NCBI GenBank assembly: GCA_019155185.1
Contig: CM032801.1
Coordinates: 1,818,079 to 1,882,078 of the forward strand
DNA length: 64,000 nt
Origin: Beaufortia kweichowensis
Taxonomy: Eukaryota; Chordata; Actinopteri; Cypriniformes; Gastromyzontidae
Reading direction: 5' to 3'
Position numbers and translations under genes: made by a program. How positions within the stretch are numbered: position 1 is the first letter of the stretch; every line of letters starts with the position of its first letter. The notes under the pieces were generated by a model. It worked only from the letters and a program-made list of their open reading frames with translations. It was not told the origin of the DNA and searched no databases. Below are positions 36,516 to 49,473 of the stretch, one piece after another.

Positions 36516-38286
36516 CTCTGGACTGATGATCTATAGAAGAATTGCATTTAGCTTTATACATTCTGACAGACACTGTAAAACAAATTGTTAATCATTTGAG
36601 TAGGGATGCACAGGTTTTTATTTATTTATCTTGAAGTGACCGAATGCTACCATCTGTGCAAATTGTACATCAGCACAGATTACATACAGTTAGATCTGTG
36701 ATCATTCTGTATTTATTTGATGTATTATGCTGCGGATATCGACTACAATTTAGTAGCTGCAACAGAACCTACAATCGCAAAAACAAGAAAATGATCAAAA
36801 TTATCTGTAGTATTCTATTAAATTCAGAAGTGGCATGTAATCGTAATGACCAAAACACAGCACTGTTGGATATATATCCTATGACATAGTTGAAAAACTC
36901 TCATTAGTGCACACTTTTAAAGCTTTGAAAGTATCACTCACAACACGTCTAACTTCCTGATAAACTTCCAACGATTTTAGCTCCTGTCACCATTTAAAAC
37001 ACCTTTCAGTTCTTTTTAATTGGTCCTGTGGTTTTTCAAATTAATCTCTAAATGACTGATATTCTACGTATTCATTGACTCGGTATGAGGTCATAAAAGG
37101 TCAGTGTATTTTGAGAAGTGTTATAAAAATTACACACTTGAGACTGTTTTTTTAAATATGACTCGGCTACTTGAATTACTATTGAAAACTATTTTTGAAA
37201 TAGTTTTATATGGATATAAAATATAGGTGTTTGCCAAACGCATATACAGAAAGTATAAAACATTTTACTCTATTAACATACTCTTATGCTTATATTTATT
37301 GTTAATTATTGTTGCCAAGTGTTGCTTTTTGTTGACACAAACTTTAAGAAAATGTTCTTGTTCAACAATACTCAAACTTCGTCTTTGCTTCCTACAAATG
37401 TATCCATGCATTATTCAGGTTGATAAAGCATGCACTTTGGCTTTCTCATAAACATAAACATGCACACGGGCTCTTTGCAATTTTACAATGCAACAAATCC
37501 ATTTCACTACTGCATAATGCATCACACAGAGAAAACCAGGCTCTGTGCATTTCTGCGATGCCTCCGCTGCATTACGGGACTAAAGTCGCACGTCTCGAGG
37601 GATTACTTTCATCTTGCTAACATCTTGCAATACATTCCATGGAATGACTCAAACATCTGGTTAAAGAGTTGTAGGAGTGTCATCAGTTACTGTCATGGCA
37701 ACTGTCACACTTGAGTAAACTGCCTCAGAGGCACAACAGGTAAAAAGTGGGTTCTCAGGTTTTGTGGGTAGACTTGGCCACGCCGGTTCTCCACCTCAGT
37801 CAGAAGTCCAGTACCGTGGGCGAGCTCGGTCGGAAGTCAATGATCACTTCATCCTGGTGGGACTCAATCCAATCAAAGGCCTGCTACAAAGTGCTACTTC
37901 ACGTGTGCCGACAAAAACATTAGCGAAGGAAGTGGCAATATATGCAGAGGCGTAATGGAGAAACTTTTGATGGAATATGTGGCATGTTGCACTATACGTG
38001 CTGAGGAAAGTGTTTCTTGAGTTTTTAGGTTTGGGGTATGGCAGTGAATTGTAATGTTCATGTCGTGAATAAAATGTAGCTGGACTACTCAGAATTAACT
38101 ATCTTCACCAAATAAATAATTTCAGTTGAATTTACCATGTAAACGCACACTGAAATCTGAATATTGACCGCATGTTCTTTAGTAATGTGCATTTTACTTG
38201 TCAACTGTAGACAGCTAAATTAACTATGTATATGTTATTCTGATAAACAATTCTGCTTTTAATGATTAATACACTTTAAACTCATT

Positions 38287-38579
38287 AAAGCTGCAATGTC
38301 TAATTTTGTTTGGTTAAAAATAAACAACAATTAGTTACTGAACAAATGCATCAAACGTCAGTGTTCAAAATTGTTTCCTCAATTCATCCCAATTCACAAA
38401 GGTAAGCTTATAATAGTGATTTATAATTTTAGCTGTCAGGTTCACTTTCGTAGAAAATGTCAGTTTAACGTCATTTGACTATGACCCACATAAAATTAAG
38501 CATGCAAAATAACCTGCAATTTTTTGTTTTAAACAAAGATTGCGATAGAGATGCAAAAGATTACATATTGCAGCTTTAA
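38287..38579. mobile_element. MITE with gcagctttaa-type ends
   Basis: The left end taaagctgcaatgtctaatt is the near reverse complement of the right end agattacatattgcagcttt, enclosing about 290 bp without coding sequence. A similar single end (attgcagctttaa) lies at about 53,986-53,999. Confidence 0.65.
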
Positions 38580-39785
38580 ATACCATATGTATAGTTAAAA
38601 TAATATGCATGGTGCAATGTCTTTTTATGTTTAGCACAGAGTTTTATCTACTGCCTACTGTATGTACAGCATCACATCTAAGGTTTTCTATCAGTTGGGA
38701 TGCTGCCTTGGAAGACAGGTGCCTATAAAGGCTCTAGACAGCAAAGCATTAGGGTTTAGTGATGCTGAATTTAATGCACACCACGGTTACCGGATCATAA
38801 TCCAATACAGCACCGTTTGGGAGTCATGCAACCAGCAAATCTGCAGTAACTGTGAGACGCCGTCATGTCAACATGTCCCAGAATCTCTAAGGAACGTGTC
38901 CAACGCCTTGTTGAATCCACAGCACGATGAATTACGACTTCTGGGAATGAACAGTCATCCAATGCAGTATTAGAAAGGTGTACCCAATAAAATGGTCACA
39001 GGGTTCACATACACAGTAATGTCATCCAATGGGAACGCTATTGATTGAGGTAGCGTTTTACTGCAGTCGTGCTGTCTGCTTTGGGAAGCCTTCCGCAGGT
39101 AGCCGGCAAGGGTATAAACATTGTTTAGGGTGCACTGAACTGTTTCACGGTTCACACAGTCACAAGATGCGGTTTTCCTCTGCTCGCACCGCGTCTATCT
39201 ACGAGGTAATTTATGCATTACATCAGAAACGCACAACAATGGGCATTCATTTTAGAGCCGGGAAAGAAACTCCATCCCTTATCAATGTTTCACAAAATTC
39301 ACAACCGACATCAAGCAGCTGAAAGAGATATTTACGATTGTGCCAATGCTCCATGAACAGAAAGACATTTTTGGGGGATCGAGGCTGAGTGGGAAGTGAA
39401 CTGAAGTGTAAATCTTTAGAGTGGACAATCCCACAGCAATTGGCAGAGCAACAGACGCCGTGTTTCATTCTGGCTAATGCCGCTGTTTAGTAATGTGGCC
39501 CAGGTGCTACAAACGACAGGGCATGCTCAGATTTATGTATCGCATTCTATACCTTCTCATCGACCTGCTTTACCTCTTCATTCAATGCGTGTTCCCCTGT
39601 GATTCACGTATGCTGAGGTGGCACAGGGGTTTCTAAGCTATTAGAGGTGCACGATTATGATAAAAACCATAAGTGATACAGACTCAATTATATTTTTGTG
39701 ATTATTCATTTTAATTTAATTGTAAGTATTGTTTTATATACCATTATTATTGATTAGTTATTGCAAATTTGTGGATTAGTTAAAA

Positions 39786-39857
39786 AGTGTGCAAGACTTC
39801 TCTTTTTTTTTATTGTTTTGTTAAACAATAAAAAAAAGAGAAAAAGTCTTGCACACT
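39786..39857. repeat. Hairpin 1
   Basis: agtgtgcaagactt ... at the left is mirrored by ... aagtcttgcacact at the right, with an A/T-rich stem continuing to a small loop around ttttgttaaac. Arms are about 30 bp with minor bulges. Confidence 0.85.
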
Positions 39858-39888
39858 ATTTATTTTAATGAACAATGCTAAATGAACA

Positions 39889-39930
39889 ATGAACAGCTTC
39901 ATTTTATTATGATAAAATGAAGCTGTTCAT
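39889..39930. repeat. Hairpin 2
   Basis: A perfect 19-bp inverted repeat (atgaacagcttcattttat and its reverse complement) with a 4-base loop. It lies 31 bp after hairpin 1. Confidence 0.9.
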
Positions 39931-41677
39931 GCAAATCACTGACTGTCCAATCTTTATTTAAAAAACAATTACTACTATGGTTTTTTTTTACAAAATTTTG
40001 TTGGTTGGGTACTCATGTAAACGCTTCTGTTAAAATCAACTAAGGAGTATCGATTTTGGAGATAATCTATACAGTACATGAAACTGCAAGACGACACTTT
40101 AATTTCTGACTCTATATTGTCCCTTAGTCAACATTACAGGGAGCGACATCAAGCAAATTTTATTCAATGTTATTCAAGATGCACTCTGGGGTTCAAAGGA
40201 TGTTTTTGCATTTCCTCTCATGCACACAGTTTGGGAATATCTGAGTATTGATTATTGTGCTTTATACAGCATCTTTTAAACAACCAGACAGGTGATTTTG
40301 TTTAATAGATTAGGACATATATATGATATGAAAAAGAGGAAGTTTATGAAAATGATGTACAGTTTCCAGGTAGGGAAGTGAGTGTGTGTCATGTTAGAAT
40401 GACGCTGCAGTTTGGCAGCTGCTGCTGATGTGGGATGATGAGGATAGAATCTGTTTTGAGTTCTCTGAGGTTTTGTTTTGCTTGATTGAGCGCACGGTGA
40501 AAGTACTCGACGAGCCAAAAATATCTCATACTAATTTAACTGCCATCACATGGGCTGAAAATGGATAAAACAAATGATTAAGCAAACCGAGTTCAGGAGT
40601 CTGTAGCTTTACTCAAATAAACCTGCAGAAGAACCGGCTGCCGAGTCTCACTAACAATCCTAATAACTTGCGTTATATTATATTATAACTTAATATATTG
40701 TTATAAATTGTTACATTTAATAACAAATAAAAATATCTGATATGATTTAAATGCTATATGAATCTATTTTAAAAGTCTTGTTTAAAGCACATAAAACAAG
40801 TCAATATAACCTTTGTTTTCATATTTGTATTCAAATTGGTGTACTGTTCTTTACAAATATTTCAATTAACTGACTGTCAAGTGCTGTACCCATCAAGTTA
40901 AAGTATTACAACACTTCACGTTGAATACACATGAGTGACTTTAATCTTTTATTTTCAAAATGACAACAAAATGTCATCCTGCATGTGGCCACACCACACT
41001 GACTTTGATTTTGTAAGCAAAAGTTTTTTTTTTCTAAATAAATAAAAATATTTTAAAGTAAAACTCTATCATTTATGCACATGTTAATGATCCAAGTCTA
41101 AATTCCAAGTTAATATTTATAGATATTATGACAATGTTTTTTTTTCTGTTCTTATTATACACAGCATTCATTTCGTTTTTTAATTGCTCATATTAGTCAT
41201 CATTTTACTGTTTTCCATTCACCAAGCATTAAATTAAAAAACAGCAATTTTCTTGTGAGGTTAAGGATGCTTTTGGCATACAAAGACACGTATACACTGG
41301 CATCAAAACCAAACCCAACACAAGCACTGATGTCTTATTTGTCTCACTTGCAAAGGTAGCCTTTCTTTAGCTTTTCTTTAGCGATATGCCAGACACGTCA
41401 AGCCCTGAAGTCAGGAAATGCTCTTTGAAATTTCAATGAATGGTGACTAAAGAGTAAGAAAGAGACTTAATTTATGCAAGAGTTCATAAGTTTAAGTATT
41501 ACTGCTAACGGCCGTAGAAAGGCTGCCCCATTTGGGGAGTGAACCCTGAACACCTGGGTCAGCGGTACACAGCTACGGTCTTTGTCATTTTCTCTGTATG
41601 AAACAATGCAGTATAATCAGCCTGCCGAGACTCGCTCAGAACAGCAGAGGTGAGACATGCTCTTTTGTGCCCGACTC

Positions 41678-41701
41678 TGTGTGTGTGTGTGTGTGTGTGT
41701 G
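41678..41701 (+). repeat. (TG)12 microsatellite
   Basis: Twelve uninterrupted TG units. Confidence 0.95.
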
Positions 41702-41999
41702 CCTCTTAGACAGATAAGATATTCATGGTCTGTAAAACAGCTCTAGCAAAGTTCAATTAGATTGTAATTAGACAGTCAATTAGGCTTTTGGAAATGACAG
41801 TGAAAGAATATTTCCAGAAATGGATTTGCCAAATGAACTGACCAGACAGAAAAAACAGCATTGTGTGATATCATGCCCTTCACCTACCAACATTTCCAGC
41901 TGTTAAGCAAACATCCCTGTTTAGAGGGTTTTATCAGGTCAAATGAACTATGTTGGCATGCGCTCTGCTTCACCCAGAATACATGCAATTCACTGCAAG

Positions 42000-42310
42000 C
42001 ATGCAACTCACTATCTAGCTAGCATCATATTAAATGATAAAACGTGCTAGTGTTCATGCTAATCATGTTGGAGAGTGGTGAAACAGGCTAATTATGTGCT
42101 TAGACATGCTACTATTATTGTAAACCATGCTAGTATTATTCTTAAACATGCTACCATTATGTTAGCTTAATGTTAGATCAATGTAAACAGTGCTAAATGT
42201 TAGCATCATGTTAAAACGTGTTAGCATCATGCTAGCAATGTTACAATATTCTAGAACCATGCTAAATTATGTTTAAAAATGCTAACAATTCGATAAAAAC
42301 GTTTACATTA
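42000..42310 (+). repeat. Degenerate atgctag/atgttag minisatellite
   Basis: The words catgctag, atgctaac, catgttaa and their variants recur at irregular spacing of roughly 15-25 bases over 0.3 kb. This is a decayed tandem array of a kind frequent in cyprinid introns. Confidence 0.7.
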
Positions 42311-42718
42311 TGTTAACCTGTTAACTGTAAGAGGTGGAACACTTATTTCACTATTCATATAAATATTTCATATTTGAAGTGTAATATAGTCATGAAAAAC
42401 TATATTTTGATGGGAAGGTCAAGAATAAGTATTTGACAAGTTTTTTTAAATAAAAATATACATAAAAATGTTAATGTTATTTATAAAAATAACTAAAATT
42501 AAAGTTTAAAAAACGTTGAAAAATAAGAATATAAATTAATATATAAATAATAATAATCAAATAAATAATAATATCTGAAAGGTAAATAAATTGTTGTTTA
42601 TTTACTTTTAGTTATGTGGAATATCAGATTGCTGGATAGTGCGACTGACCAATCAGAATTTAGTACTCAAGATTAACTGGATTAACCAAAAAGACCTACT
42701 TATTAAACCAGTTCACAC

Positions 42719-42908
42719 ATTTACATTTATTCATTTAGCAGACGCTTTTACCCAAAACGACTTACAAGTTACCAGTGGCACACTGGAAGCAATTAGGGGT
42801 GTCTTGCTCAAGGGCACCTCAGTTGTTTCCTGCTGGTACTGGGAATGAAACCAGCAGCCATCTGGTTGCTAGTCTAACTCTCTAACCACTAGGCTACAAC
42901 TGCCCCCC
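42719..42908 (-). mobile_element. tRNA-derived SINE with L2-type tail
   Basis: Read on the minus strand it begins gggcagttgtagcctagtgg, with an A-box-like tagcctagtggttaga (42,881-42,896) and a B-box-like ggtttcattcc (42,842-42,852). It ends in a tail whose plus-strand form is atttagcagacgctttta, the tail shared with the L2-type LINE at 43,591. This is the layout of a SINE mobilised by an L2-clade LINE. The open frame across it is not a gene. Confidence 0.85.
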
Positions 42909-43590
42909 ATGTATTGCCAACACCAGCTACAGGCAAGACAACTATTTTCTTTCCAACAACTGCATTTCCGCAGAACTTCAGCATCTATATAGTGCTGCGA
43001 ATGACGCTCCACCGTATTTATCAGCGGAAGCAGCCCGGCTCTAACAGAGACAGATGTTGTGCACCAGAGAGCTTCGCCACAAATAAAAAAGCCTTTACAG
43101 TTGTGTCAACAGCAGGTTGAGCCGCGCATGCTGTTCAAAACAGCTATCATTAGCAGCTCCTCATGAGCGAGGGGAGTAAACACACCATCCTGCAGGAGTC
43201 AGTCTTGACATGCTCACAGTCAGCCCTGCTAATGTCGCTCTTTCGAGGAAGGCCGCTTATCTGCATGTTCACCATTAGCCAGCGTCTAGCTGATATGAGT
43301 AAGCGCCCTGCCAGCTAAAAACAGAGCTCGTGAGCGCGTTGTCAAGGTGCTTTAGAGCGCTGACATCTGCATCAGACCTCTATCTCCACGCCGTCTCATT
43401 CTCCTGGCACACGCAGCCGAAGAATATGGATTTAAAAAGAAGATGAGAAGCAGCATTGGCAAAACAGGAAACGGCCCATCTGTGTCTGATTTTAAGCAAT
43501 CGTATTTGTCTCCCTATTTAAACCGCCAAACCGCATTATATTACAAACGCACTATCACCGGGAATTAGGACCCCATACCTGCAAGTATAC

Positions 43591-44842
43591 TTACATTTAC
43601 ATTTACATTTACATTTAGGCATTTAGCTGACGCTTTTATCCAAAGCGACTTACAAATATTAGGAGACAATGAAGCGATACATCAAAAGCGGCAGCAATAG
43701 TACAAAGAAGTGCTTTAGTAAGTTTACAATGTTGTGCAGTGCTAGATAAATACCTATAGAGGAAGGTTTATGCTGTTAGGTGTTCGTGGAAAAGGTGTGT
43801 TTTTAGTAGTTTTTTAAAGGAGGTGAGGGATGTGGCAGACCGGATTGCGTTAGGGAGACTATTCCACAAGCCGGGAACAGAGAAGGAGAAAGAGCGAGAG
43901 AGAGATTTAGCGCCTTTCTGTGAAGGTACCACAAGTCGATGTTCATTGGTTGAGCGTAGGGTTCTGGATGGGTTGTATGTATGTAGAAGCGAGTTGAAGT
44001 ATGAGGGTGCGGAGTTTGTGATGGTTTTAAAGGCCAGCATTAATGATTTGAATTTAATCGCGGGCCGCCACCGTAGCCAATGGAGAGATGAGGAGTGGCG
44101 TGACATGTGCTCTTTTGGGTTCCTGGAAGACAAGTCTTGCTGCAGCGTTCTGTATCATCTGCAGTGGTTTGATTGATCGTGCAGGAAGACCAACCAGAAG
44201 AGCGTTGCAATAGTCCAGTCTGGAGATTACTATGGCTTGGACAAGCAGTTGGGCAGCGTGCTCTGTGAGATATGGCCTGATCTTCCTGATGTTGTAGAGT
44301 GCATATCTACAAGACCGTGATATCCTTGAGATGTGTTCGGTAAAGGACAGCTGGTCGTTGAAGATTACACCCAGGTTTCTAACTGATTTAGATGGTGTAA
44401 TGGTTGTGTTGCCAATTTGAATTGTGAGGTTGTGTTGCAATGCTGGTGTGGCCGGAAGTACCAGGAGTTCAGTTTTGGCAAGGTTTAGCTGAAGGTGGTG
44501 TTTAGTCATCCAAGATGAGATGTCATTCAGGCAGGCTGCAATGCGAGACGCTATTGTGGGGTCATCTGGCTGGAAGGAGAAGAAAATCTGGGTGTCATCA
44601 GCATAGCAGTGGTAGTCAAAGCCATGTGATTGAATGATGGGACCCAGGGATGTTGTGTAGATGGAGAAGAGGAGTGGTGCAAGAACAGATCCCTGAGGAA
44701 CGCCAGTGGCCAAGGGATGGGCTTTAGACAGCTCCCCATTCCATGACATCCTGAAGGACCTGTCTGAGAGGTAGGATTTAAACCATTGAAGTGGGGTACC
44801 TGTGATCCCTAGCGATGAGAGGGATGTCAGTAGGATCTGGTG
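43591..44842 (-). mobile_element. 5'-truncated L2/CR1-clade LINE
   Basis: The minus strand encodes the C-terminal half of a non-LTR reverse transcriptase and ends in a tail with four ttaca-t type hexamers (43,591-43,616) next to an atttagctgacgctttta segment. The 5' end is lost inside the reverse transcriptase domain. A 6-bp tactta occurs at both edges and may be a target duplication. Confidence 0.9.
43768..44842 (-). pseudogene. LINE reverse transcriptase fragment
   Basis: Open from 44,842 down to a stop at 44,054, with GVPQGSVLAPLLF (motif B) and YADD (motif C, 49 codons into the Met-initiated part). Then come NLGVIF and SRLDYCNALLVGLP, typical of L2/CR1 reverse transcriptases. The final part (PSQKGAKSLSRSFSFSVP to KLLKTHLFHEH, 43,768-44,060) is in another frame, so at least one indel lies near 44,060-44,110. 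The N-terminal endonuclease and early RT motifs are missing. Not functional. Confidence 0.9.
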
Positions 44843-44928
44843 TACTTAATGTGAACCGAATGATAAGAATGCGCGTTTAGGCGAATAATGTGCTTGTACT
44901 GCAATATTATGTAATGTTTTGACTCACA

Positions 44929-45008
44929 TAAGCAAATATGAATCATGTCTTGGCATGAAGTGTGTATCTTTTGGGTGATAAACAAGCTGCAGTGCTAATA
45001 TCTGACAG
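44929..45008 (+). repeat. 80-bp direct repeat, copy 1
   Basis: ataagcaaatatgaatcatg through tgataaacaagctgc is repeated with a few changes at 45,139-45,219. Non-coding; it begins about 90 bp beyond the truncated end of the LINE. Confidence 0.85.
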
Positions 45009-45138
45009 ATAATTCAAATGTTATTTTTATTGTTTTCCAATAAACATTTTCTCTGTTTTTCAACAATACTTGCAAAATTATTTAAGATTTAAGACAATTT
45101 GTAAATTACCAAGTAAGTAAATTATATACTGTAAGATA

Positions 45139-45219
45139 ATAAGCAAATATAAATCATGTCTTGGCATGAAGTGTGTAACTTCTGGGTGATAAACAAGCTG
45201 CCGTGCTAATACATGACTG
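45139..45219 (+). repeat. 80-bp direct repeat, copy 2
   Basis: Second copy of 44,929-45,008, including tcatgtcttggcatgaagtg and gggtgataaacaagctgc. Confidence 0.85.
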
Positions 45220-48200
45220 ATCGTTTTCTTAATATTTTTTCTAGTTAAAATATCTCTATAAACTGTACATCAACAAGACATCAACTTGACATATTAAGTT
45301 CATTGTGCTTTAAGGATGTCATACATTTTTACTGGATTTTTTATCATTTGAGTTTTGTTTTTTCAAACACTTAAATACTTTCATGTTTAGTAATCATTTA
45401 CTCATGAGCCACATTCATTATTTTTACACATGGTTTAAAGCATGAAGTGTAAATCTCTCCTGTACAAAATTTGGGGGTGAAATATCGACGAACGCATAAG
45501 TATGTAAAGCACAAACCATCATGTTCATCAAAAGGCTGAATCAAAGCAAAGATCTGAGCACAGTAGGGATGAAAATTGTACATTTCATGTTAAAAGAGAG
45601 AAAAAAACTAATCTTACTCATTAATCCTGTTTACTGATCAAATTTTTGTATGAAGCAGCTCTTTGTAATGATGCCAAGCTCAAAAGACACGTTTCCTTTT
45701 CTTGAACAAAGCCTTTGAGGAAGAGATTGAGAATGGCCTCTGGGATGTCTACTGTTTATTCTGACTGGGAAAAGTGGACCAGCTCATGAAACGGCACTGC
45801 ATCAATCGTACAGAGGAAATCAACAGTCTTTGATTGTAGCCAAGAGACAAAAACAAACTGCCTTCATATACATATGTTTTGGCATGAACGCATGAAGAAG
45901 CTCATTATCATCATTCTATCTTATGATCTTTATTGTTAAACTGACAGATCTGACACTTATGATTGGATGAGCTGCATTCAAAACGGTTTGTAAAAAGCCA
46001 ATAAATTCACGATTCTGTATTAATGTGCCAAAACATTACATTGTTTGCCAACCATAAACAGTCTACATAAGACTAATGAACTATATTACATGGCTAAAAA
46101 ACAGTTTATTATCATATATTATCATATGTGTTCATCCTCTTTTACAGAAATAACCAAAAGCCTTGGTATCAACTTTTCAATAACATGGCATTAGGCAAAC
46201 GATTCTAATTGTAAGGAGCATTTTATTTAACATTTCAATACACCCATGCAAACGAGATGAATTGTTAATGTGTTTCAATATTTTTCCCGTCTGCTTTAAA
46301 CATTTTAAATGGATACTTCTCTTAAAAGTTCATTTTATCAACTGGTCTACTCCTAAAAGCTAACAAACGTGGATAAAAACCACAGAAATACATTTTTAAA
46401 AAACAAAAATACATGTTATTTTAAAAGACACACAGCTTTTTGTGGCATAGTGTTTTAAAACTGTAGCTAAAAATAGAACCTATTTAATCACTATCTATTG
46501 GATTACAGTCGACTGGTAAAGTTCAGGTCCTTTAATGTCAAGCACAGTGTATTTCTGTGTATTTCTTCATGGTTTCCTGTAGGGGACTCCAAGCTTCACA
46601 AATTAGAGAGATGCCCATGTGCTGGGAACTCACTCTTCACAAAACTATCTCTGTTTTTACAAAAATTACACACAAAAAATCAACTCAGGAGTGTTTTTCA
46701 TCAAAACAAAAATCTGCTAAAACTCTGCAATGATCTCTCAGGCATTACATTATCAAAAGGCTCTACCCGACAGATGAGCTGGCAAAAACGCAGGGTAACT
46801 GCAGCCAGTCTCTGAAACGCTATGATGAAAAAATAAAGCAAAATGTATTTGTATGGAAATGTGCGCTGTCCTACAACAAGCAAAGATCTGATTATTTTTC
46901 ATGCATCTTGCGCTTTTTGGGATCTGCACAAATCCCTTTTGACGTTTTTCTTTGCTTTTCCACCATGCAATCCTCCCTCCGTCTGTGTCCTAGAGATGGT
47001 GCATGGTGTCATCTCATCACACGCCCGTCTGACTCAAGCGCCCGGCTGCTTCTTTGGGGCTCATTGATCCTTCCAGGAAGTCCATCCAACTTTTTCCTTG
47101 ATACGGGGCATTTGCATGCGAATGAAAAGACTTAATATGTGTGAAAGCGGCCATTCATGAGAACACAGGCAGACGGGGGCACTGCCCACTTGCCCGTTAC
47201 AACTGCGTTGACATTTTTATTATGTGCAAAACTATTGCTAATCAAAATCCTAAACAATCTAAAATAGTCTGATATTTTGTCTCCCTATATATATATTTTT
47301 TTTAAATACCGGTACGATGATGACTAGCATCATCAAGCGTGTACCAGCTATAAAAACATGAATACATTTTCTGTAAAAGTGTGGACTAGTCTTTAATGTT
47401 TTGAAAACAATGTTTTTCATAAGGTGGAAAACCGATACCACTTCCAAACATTTACTGTAGAAAATATCTTCCTAATATATTCAAATACACTGAATAAACA
47501 TTTGCATTTGATTGCAAGATTACACAGGATTCAACAGTACCCCATTCACCTTTTTAATAATAAACAGTACGCATTTTTTACAACCTTTTGTCATTGTAAT
47601 AACCGTGTACATGATTCTATTGACAAAATTCATGTCAGAAATTGCCAGGAACACAGACTCATACTGTATCACCGCCTCATGATCCTATAAAATCCTGACC
47701 TATCAAATCCCACACGTCACATGTATGTAGTGGATATACACATCTTGACCACTAAAATATCATGTCTTTCATTCATTTTCTTGACTTACAAGCTTGGAAA
47801 TAACTTTAAAATTCCCTTTCAAAGGTTTTCCATGACCGTGAGATCTCTGTCATTTTAAATGTAAATCGTTCTGTTCGTACCCGACGGACTAATGTTTCAT
47901 TAAACGCATTCATATTCGCTGAGTGAAGTACAATAACTCGAGAATATTCTATGGTAAGTCTTAAAGTATCACTTTTACATAAAAATACTTGAGCTGAACC
48001 AAGACAAGTTTAACCAAGGTAACCAAGTTTATTGGAAAACTAATTCCAAGTTTGAGATGTGAGCAGAAGCGATGGTCTCTGCTCTCACAGCTTTATCTGA
48101 AGTTTGCATGCGTGTGTTAATGACACACTCTATTCCAGGACCGTCAAATTTCTGCCAATATTCTCCTTAAAGGTCTTTTTAAAGGTTAACTATACAGCAT

Positions 48201-49281
48201 TATAACCTATCCATTTAAACAGTCCATTAGTACGACCACGTGACCATATTACTGACTGACAAGCATTAGATTCTTCATTCATTTTCTTTTATTGGCACTT
48301 GTGAGCCGTCTTTAGTTAGAAATGAAAATTGCTCTCTGGCTTTTTTCCTGAAACTTTCTCTCCTTGATTATGTTGTTAACAGACAGATGGCGAACCAAAC
48401 TAATAAAACTGAGGATATTTAAGACCTCTTTCTAAAAACGTGCATTTCGAAGAAGTGTACAGGGGTCTCTACCCGATAAAATAATTATGCAAGTGTATCC
48501 TGCAAGGAGAGGTGAAAATTCTTGATTTCATCATGATTTGCTGAAAGTAAATTACATAAAGTCACCCTCAAAAATAATGCCAGACCTTATTTTAAAACTA
48601 ACTTTTCACTTTCCAAGCCATTTTTGTCATCCATCATCCATCCGCCTGTCTAAACATTCAGACATCCATCCATACAGCATAACCTCCCTCTAAAGCCATT
48701 TTAACGTACTTGCTTATTTATGCCTCTGCACATATCTCATATTTACATGCCCGTTATTTTTCCACAACTTCTAGATTTGGATGATTAGCGGCTGACCTCC
48801 CGTAAGCTCCGCAGCTCATCATCAAGACAAGCTAAAGCTGTCACTTTCGCCAGATAACGCACAATGCTCCCACACAAAGCATTCTCTCCACAGGCCCCGA
48901 GCTGTTTATATCCTTTCGCCGAAACAGCGCAGCTCTTTAATATGTCGTGTGTCATGTATAAACCGAACGGAGCGCTATCAGCAAAGTGCCGGGTCAAAGC
49001 AAGCACAGCTCCAGTAAATCCACTGTCTGTCTGCTTTAAGCGGGCATGTTTGGAGAGGGCCGAGCAAGCAAATGAGCTCACAGCCAGCCTGAAGACAAGC
49101 CCTAAATAGTCAGCCCTGCAGGGAGCGCACTGTCACTCTACAGCACTTCTTGTCAACCTTTGTGACTTCGAGGTCCCCTGTTGTCAAAGTCAATATTGGA
49201 AGACCCCCTACACGTGTTATATATTTCCTGCTGTTTATCTGATAAAATGATGAAAAAAAATCCTACTTTCAGACATTAATA

Positions 49282-49473
49282 GGATAGTTCACCTAAAAAT
49301 AAAACACTCATTGACTTCCATTGTACCTTGTGTCCATACTATGAAAGTGAATGGGTGCCGGTTACCAGCGTTTTGCAAAATATCTTCTTCTGTGTTCTGC
49401 TGAAGCATACAGGTTTGACATGACATGAGGGTGAATAAATAATAAAATAAGTTTATTTTTGTGTGAACTATCC
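49282..49473. mobile_element. MITE with ggatagttcacc ends
   Basis: Starts ggatagttcacctaaaaat and ends gtgtgaactatcc, giving short inverted ends. The interior has cattgacttccatt and catgagggtgaataaat, both hallmarks of one of the most frequent short elements of cyprinids. Partial ends of similar type lie near 5,711 and 55,980. Confidence 0.75.

Larger units (their letters stand above)
34064..42718 (-). other. Giant csmd1 intron, middle section
   Basis: Contains an old interspersed repeat (36,055-36,515), a small inverted-repeat element (38,287-38,579), two adjacent hairpins (39,786-39,930), a TG repeat (41,678-41,701) and an atgctag-rich minisatellite-like stretch (42,000-42,310). No exon is recognised. 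Sections 34,070-36,050, 36,520-38,280 and 39,940-41,670 show nothing identifiable. Confidence 0.55.

Noticed and set aside
37764..37955. 63-codon frame and a minus-strand reading with WIESHQDEV-like words
   Set aside because: I could not tie it to any retroelement or host family, and stops interrupt the minus-strand reading.
42000..42310. Possible CRISPR-like spaced repeat
   Set aside because: The units are irregular, degenerate and short; the host is a vertebrate and the pattern is a decayed minisatellite.
42639..42848. 69-codon plus-strand frame
   Set aside because: It runs through the antisense of a SINE.
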